A stretch of DNA of 64,000 bases from Mermis nigrescens. Taxonomy: Eukaryota > Nematoda > Enoplea > Mermithida > Mermithidae. Where the stretch lies: positions 213,991 through 277,990 of the forward strand of contig JAVLUZ010000718.1 in the NCBI GenBank assembly GCA_036768485.1, given 5' to 3'. Below, piece by piece: positions 60,656-64,000 of this stretch (position 1 is its first letter; every line of letters starts with the position of its first letter). The notes under the pieces are model-generated. The model saw only the letters and a program-made list of their open reading frames with translations, ran no database searches and was not told the DNA's origin. The position numbers were made by a program, and so were the translations under genes.

Positions 60656-61479
60656 ACATGATCCGAAATGATTGGTACGGATGTAGGAGGGACATAAGCA
60701 TTAGTGAGGAACGTACTTATAGAAACAATAGAATATGGTATTAGTGAAAATCTGTTGAACACAAGTTTGGTCTTTTTACTTATCTTAGTGAAGCCTTAAC
60801 GCATTTGATCCAGTACCTTTCTTTATGAAAATTATCTAATCACAAATATTACTGTATCACAGAAATCGAACTACTTGCTATATTCACTACAGGCTAGGAT
60901 CGGATTGGACAACATTTAAGAGGCTGACGTGCGATTGGTATGAAAAAGCGCAAAACTTTGTTTTTTTTAGACCTCTGCAAAATCCGTCAACAGTGAATCA
61001 AATTGATTCGCGCTAAATTTTCTAGCATGACTGGAAAAATTACCTATAAAAAGGGGATGCAATGCTCCCGCGCGCATTGTTAACTTTTATTAAATGTACG
61101 CACTGACGGGTGAATATGGAAGGCACCAACGGGCAGGACGAGTTTGAATGTGCTTTTGCCAGCATGCATTCTTTGAGAATTCGAGAATTCGAGTATACCC
61201 ATATAGAAAGTCCTCGGATTCGTCAATTTCGGCTGATACCACTAATTCTGCTGCCCCTTAACTATATCATATTTTCAACAGATTAGCAGCTAGAACGTTC
61301 CGGTTCTTTTATCCGCGCCCAAAAATCTATACTACTACTGATTTTCACTCATCTTGATGCTCCAATCGCACTTCGCTGGTTGATTATTATGACAAAGGCC
61401 CGACGGACTGGAGGATTAGAATAGTGAGTGGTGTAAACAGCACGTTTTCTAATCATTAAGTTGAGCTTAGCACTGGCTT

Positions 61480-61640
61480 AGGCTTAGGCTTAGTTATGTG
61501 CCTTCAAATTGGTGCCAGGGGATGATGTAAGCCTGAGTCAGATGGGGCGAAAATTGCGGAGCGAGCGAAGCGAGCGAAGCAATTTTTGCCCCATCTTTGG
61601 CTTAGGCTTAGATCATCCCTGACACCAATCTGAAGCCTCA
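61480..61640. repeat. Long hairpin with GAGCGAGCGAAGC loop
   Basis: Arms of about 65 bases (AATTGGTGCCAGGGGATGAT, AGATGGGGCGAAAATTGC against GCAATTTTTGCCCCATCT, ATCATCCCTGACACCAAT) flank a loop of GAGCGAGCGAAGCGAGCG type. TTAGGCTTAGG words occur at the outer sides. Confidence 0.85.
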
Positions 61641-62440
61641 AACAGCACTTTTTGGGCTTCTAATCATCATGAGCAGCGCGATGAACCCAAGACTAGCCAT
61701 TGAGCAAGTTTGCAATATGCTAATTAGCCTAATTTGCATGCTATGCTAATTAGGCTAATTTGCATATGAAAAACTGGCTTCCGCAGCCAGTTTTGGGTTT
61801 CTAGCAATGTTCGTAATGATTAGAAACCCGAAAAACTGCTGTTTTGTAAGAAATTGAAAAATCAGTAATAACGAATATATTCCCGCATTTTTAACATTAC
61901 AAAAATTTTCCACAAATGCCAACCAAGCCCAAAAATTTTTTCCATTTCCCAAAATTTTGGTTGACAAATAGATCAAAAAGTGGAAAAAACGGTGGTCTTA
62001 ATTATGAACGAATTAAATTCTTAATGTGAAAGATCTCTAAGTATAAAATTATATACAATTAACTAACTGCAGTAAGTACAGTAAGAAGATTAATGTATGG
62101 TGATCATTATAACTTGCTGTTTAAGTTTTGAAAATTCTCCTGCATTCTCCTGGATTTTCAGGATTCCACTGGATTCTCCTGACATTTTAAAATTCTCCTG
62201 CATTCTCCTGCATGTTTACAACTTCTCCTGAAATTTCTCCTGAAAAGCCCATTCTCCTGCTCCTGCTCCTGAAAATTTTAGATTCTCCTGAATTGAGGAG
62301 AATTCTCCTGCACCTGGCAACCCTGACGGAAACACGGATTCAGCTTTATTATCGGCACATTATACAGTAAACTGTAATACATGTAACTTCTTTGTATAAA
62401 TTACTAAACCTGCTGCTAATGCTCTACATTCCACGCTTGT

Positions 62441-62610
62441 TGTCTGTTTCACATAATTTCGTGCATAAAATTTAAGAATTTTCATCGACAGTTATATAGT
62501 CTAGGGTACGATAATTATATATCAAATCAATGCTATAATCGCAATCTGTCTGCTTATTTTCGGAGATGGTTTTAAAACTTATAACCGTGCTTTTGTGAAA
62601 GGGACTATAG
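62441..62610. mobile_element. MITE family M2 copy
   Basis: TGTCTGTTTCACATAATTTC at the left, GTGAAAGGGACTATAG at the right, and the interior ATCAATGCTATAATCGCAAT shared with 20638-20808. Confidence 0.8.
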
Positions 62611-62719
62611 TCCGTTCGCACCAATGCGCTCAAACCCGTTGATTTGATGCTTCGTCTTTATAGTCTGTTCTATGAAACCTTGTGCATTACGGACAATTTT
62701 GACTGATGTACTTACATAG

Positions 62720-63012
62720 ATTGGCTCAGTGGCGGATCTAGGATTTTTCGAAGAGGGCAACCACAATTATTCCAAAAACGGTCCAAAAGTTTGCCCTTCA
62801 CGCGTGAAATAGTCTTCTATCAGCAATTTACATTGCGTACTGTTACATATAATCACTTTTAATGTAACATTTTTTCCGCAAAATTTTGAAATTTTCGTCA
62901 ATTTTGTGCGGGAAAAACGATTAAATTTTTTTTACTTTAGCAAAAATATGGCGCAAAGCGCCGGAAAATTCATGAATTTTAGGCGGATGGACGTTTAGAA
63001 GCTTGATTTACT
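62720..63012. repeat. Dispersed repeat R5, copy 2
   Basis: It starts at CAGTGGCGGATCTAGGATTT, a terminus of the same style as the hAT/P-like elements, and continues with AAAGTTTGCCCTTCACGCG and GGCGCAAAGCGCCGGAAAAT. Confidence 0.75.
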
Positions 63013-63029
63013 GCTTGATTTCCTGTGTA

Positions 63030-63553
63030 GTGTAACTACGAGAGTTACACGGTTGGCGAACTTGTGTTAGCAGTTCGCGGTAGCCATTACGTAGCCAATA
63101 CTAGTAGCTATCCACGATAGTGTACTGTGGGCTATGCCTTCGGTCTTCCCACTTTTTCCCCAATTTTCAATAATAAAAAACAATAAGATACTTGTCCGGT
63201 AACATAGAGTTAAGTATATGATAATAGTAATTGTTTCATGCATACCGCTTGTGTTAATCGAGAACATTCGATCTGAGATAAAAGTGTTTCAGTATTACGT
63301 TAATTTGACGTTTGTTTATTTTACTGTAATGGTCCCTTGAGGCCAGTGTAGTTAGTGTTGTTGGCAGTCTTGTTGGCCATCGTACGATTGTATAGTTGCG
63401 TACGTTTCGTTTTTTCTTTTGCTTATTTTTGTTGTCCGGCTATAGGCCGTGTATTCAGCGTTTGGAATAAATTGAAGAAAACCTACCCAGGGGTTTTTGG
63501 ATATACAGAGGGTTAGGTCGGAAATTCCCACGTCGAGGATTTCAACTCATCAG
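63030..63553 (+). other. Possible LTR or other element end
   Basis: It begins TGTAACTACGAGAGTTACA, contains AATAAATTG near 63466 and is followed by CATCAGAGTGGACAG. TG start, an internal polyadenylation signal and a TGG-beginning motif just downstream would suit a 5' LTR, but no second LTR lies in the window and no gag frame follows. Confidence 0.3.
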
Positions 63554-64000
63554 AGTGGACAGATAGGTAATTTCCATATGATTGCTTATTTTGTTTGAAA
63601 ACCTTAATTCTTTTCTCAAATCCAAAATTGATTAAAAATATTAATTAATCTTTAAGGATGGTTGAGCAGTATAGAGCTCGTTGTTGTTGTTTTCTAAGTC
63701 TATTGTGCTACACGTATTAGGAACCAAAAACATTTCGGATCAAGTCTAACCAGAAAATAAGTTAAATTATCAACTTGAGCTTTGAGATAGGTCAACTGAC
63801 CTCCGCGGCAAATTCCGAGATTAGGTAGGTAGCCTTAGGTCTTAGGGCGTAGCTGCTGAGATCACCCGACCAGAAGCAGCCAGCAATATTAGGGCTGAGG
63901 GGATCGAAGCCATAAGGTTTATGAGGGTCCAAGGATCGAAGCGATCCCAGGCTAAGCGATCGGGGCCAGCGCTAAGTGCAGACCTAAGTACCTACGTACC
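63554..64000. other. Right edge, no gene recognised
   Basis: From about 63820 the sequence is more GC-rich, with repeated GGATCGAAGC and (C/G)GATCGGGGCC words, and closes with CCTAAGTACCTACGTACC. No frame or repeat boundary could be defined. Confidence 0.35.

Larger units (their letters stand above)
59020..61995. mobile_element. TIR element with TCTTAA target duplication
   Basis: The ends CCACCGTTTTTTTCCA and (reversed right end) CCACCGTTTTTTCCACTTTT, with TCTTAA repeated exactly at 59014-59019 and 61996-62001. The interior holds hairpin modules (59356-59368 GGCGCGAAGCGCC and later), a tandem array and a long hairpin. No transposase was recognised; the superfamily is unknown (TTAA-containing target suggests piggyBac- or Kolobok-like). 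Confidence 0.75.
58179..62325. mobile_element. hAT-like element with CAGTGTTGCCAGGT ends, itself interrupted
   Basis: CAGTGTTGCCAGGT at 58179 and ACCTGGCAACCCTG ending at 62325 are inverted. The 8-bp flanks ATGGCAAC and ACGGAAAC match at 6 of 8. ATTCTCCTG words are clustered inside both ends (58195-58290 and 62125-62310). About 1.2 kb remains after removing the element at 59020-61995. No transposase frame. Confidence 0.65.

Overview
This is eukaryotic nuclear DNA, almost certainly from an animal. Genes are split by introns with GT/AG borders, AATAAA signals follow two of the stop codons, the base composition is AT-rich, and most of the 64 kb is transposon debris: MITE-like families, a mariner, a PHD-finger/2A-type non-LTR retrotransposon, a TRIM-like LTR element and (TA)n arrays. 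An arthropod is my best guess, at low confidence, from the mariner and retrotransposon types and the MITE load. No bacterial, phage or CRISPR signal was seen.

Four protein-coding loci can be supported by reading splice sites and conserved residues. (1) Plus strand, 1969-6098: the catalytic core of a type II phosphatidylinositol 4-kinase (PI4K2), four exons, with the 5' end outside the window and the 3' end not found. (2) Minus strand, 35790-22130: the C-terminal half of an LLP-homolog (LLPH) nucleolar protein, a 27-nt microexon and a terminal exon separated by a 13.5-kb intron. (3) Minus strand, 53991-39305: a complete five-exon cyclophilin of 191 residues with a probable mitochondrial presequence, an intact active site and the 'divergent loop' insertion plus its associated Cys/Cys/Glu residues. 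(4) Plus strand, 39916-40129: an unidentified terminal exon with acceptor, stop and AATAAA, lying antisense inside cyclophilin intron 3.

Layout: 1-6.1 kb PI4K2 exons between MITE pieces; 7.3-8.2 kb a TRIM-like LTR element; 9.3-11.1 kb a hAT/P-like element with a MITE nested in it; 11.5-19.7 kb two tandem 3.87-kb repeat units bounded by (TA)n; 20-22 kb MITEs and GC-rich repeat; 22.1-35.8 kb the LLPH locus, whose large intron holds a palindrome-rich TIR element (23.0-24.1), a cluster of one MITE family (24.3-26.8), and a three-level nest at 27.3-34.7 kb (TIR element containing a fold-back mariner containing a non-LTR retrotransposon); 36-39 kb more repeats; 39.3-54.0 kb the cyclophilin gene with introns full of the same families; 54-64 kb intergenic-looking sequence with minisatellites, a nested pair of TIR elements (58.2-62.3) and a possible LTR near the right edge.

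The genes show no obvious shared pathway. The most informative feature of the window is that many elements sit inside other elements, so insertion junctions, target-site duplications and even one empty site can be read directly.
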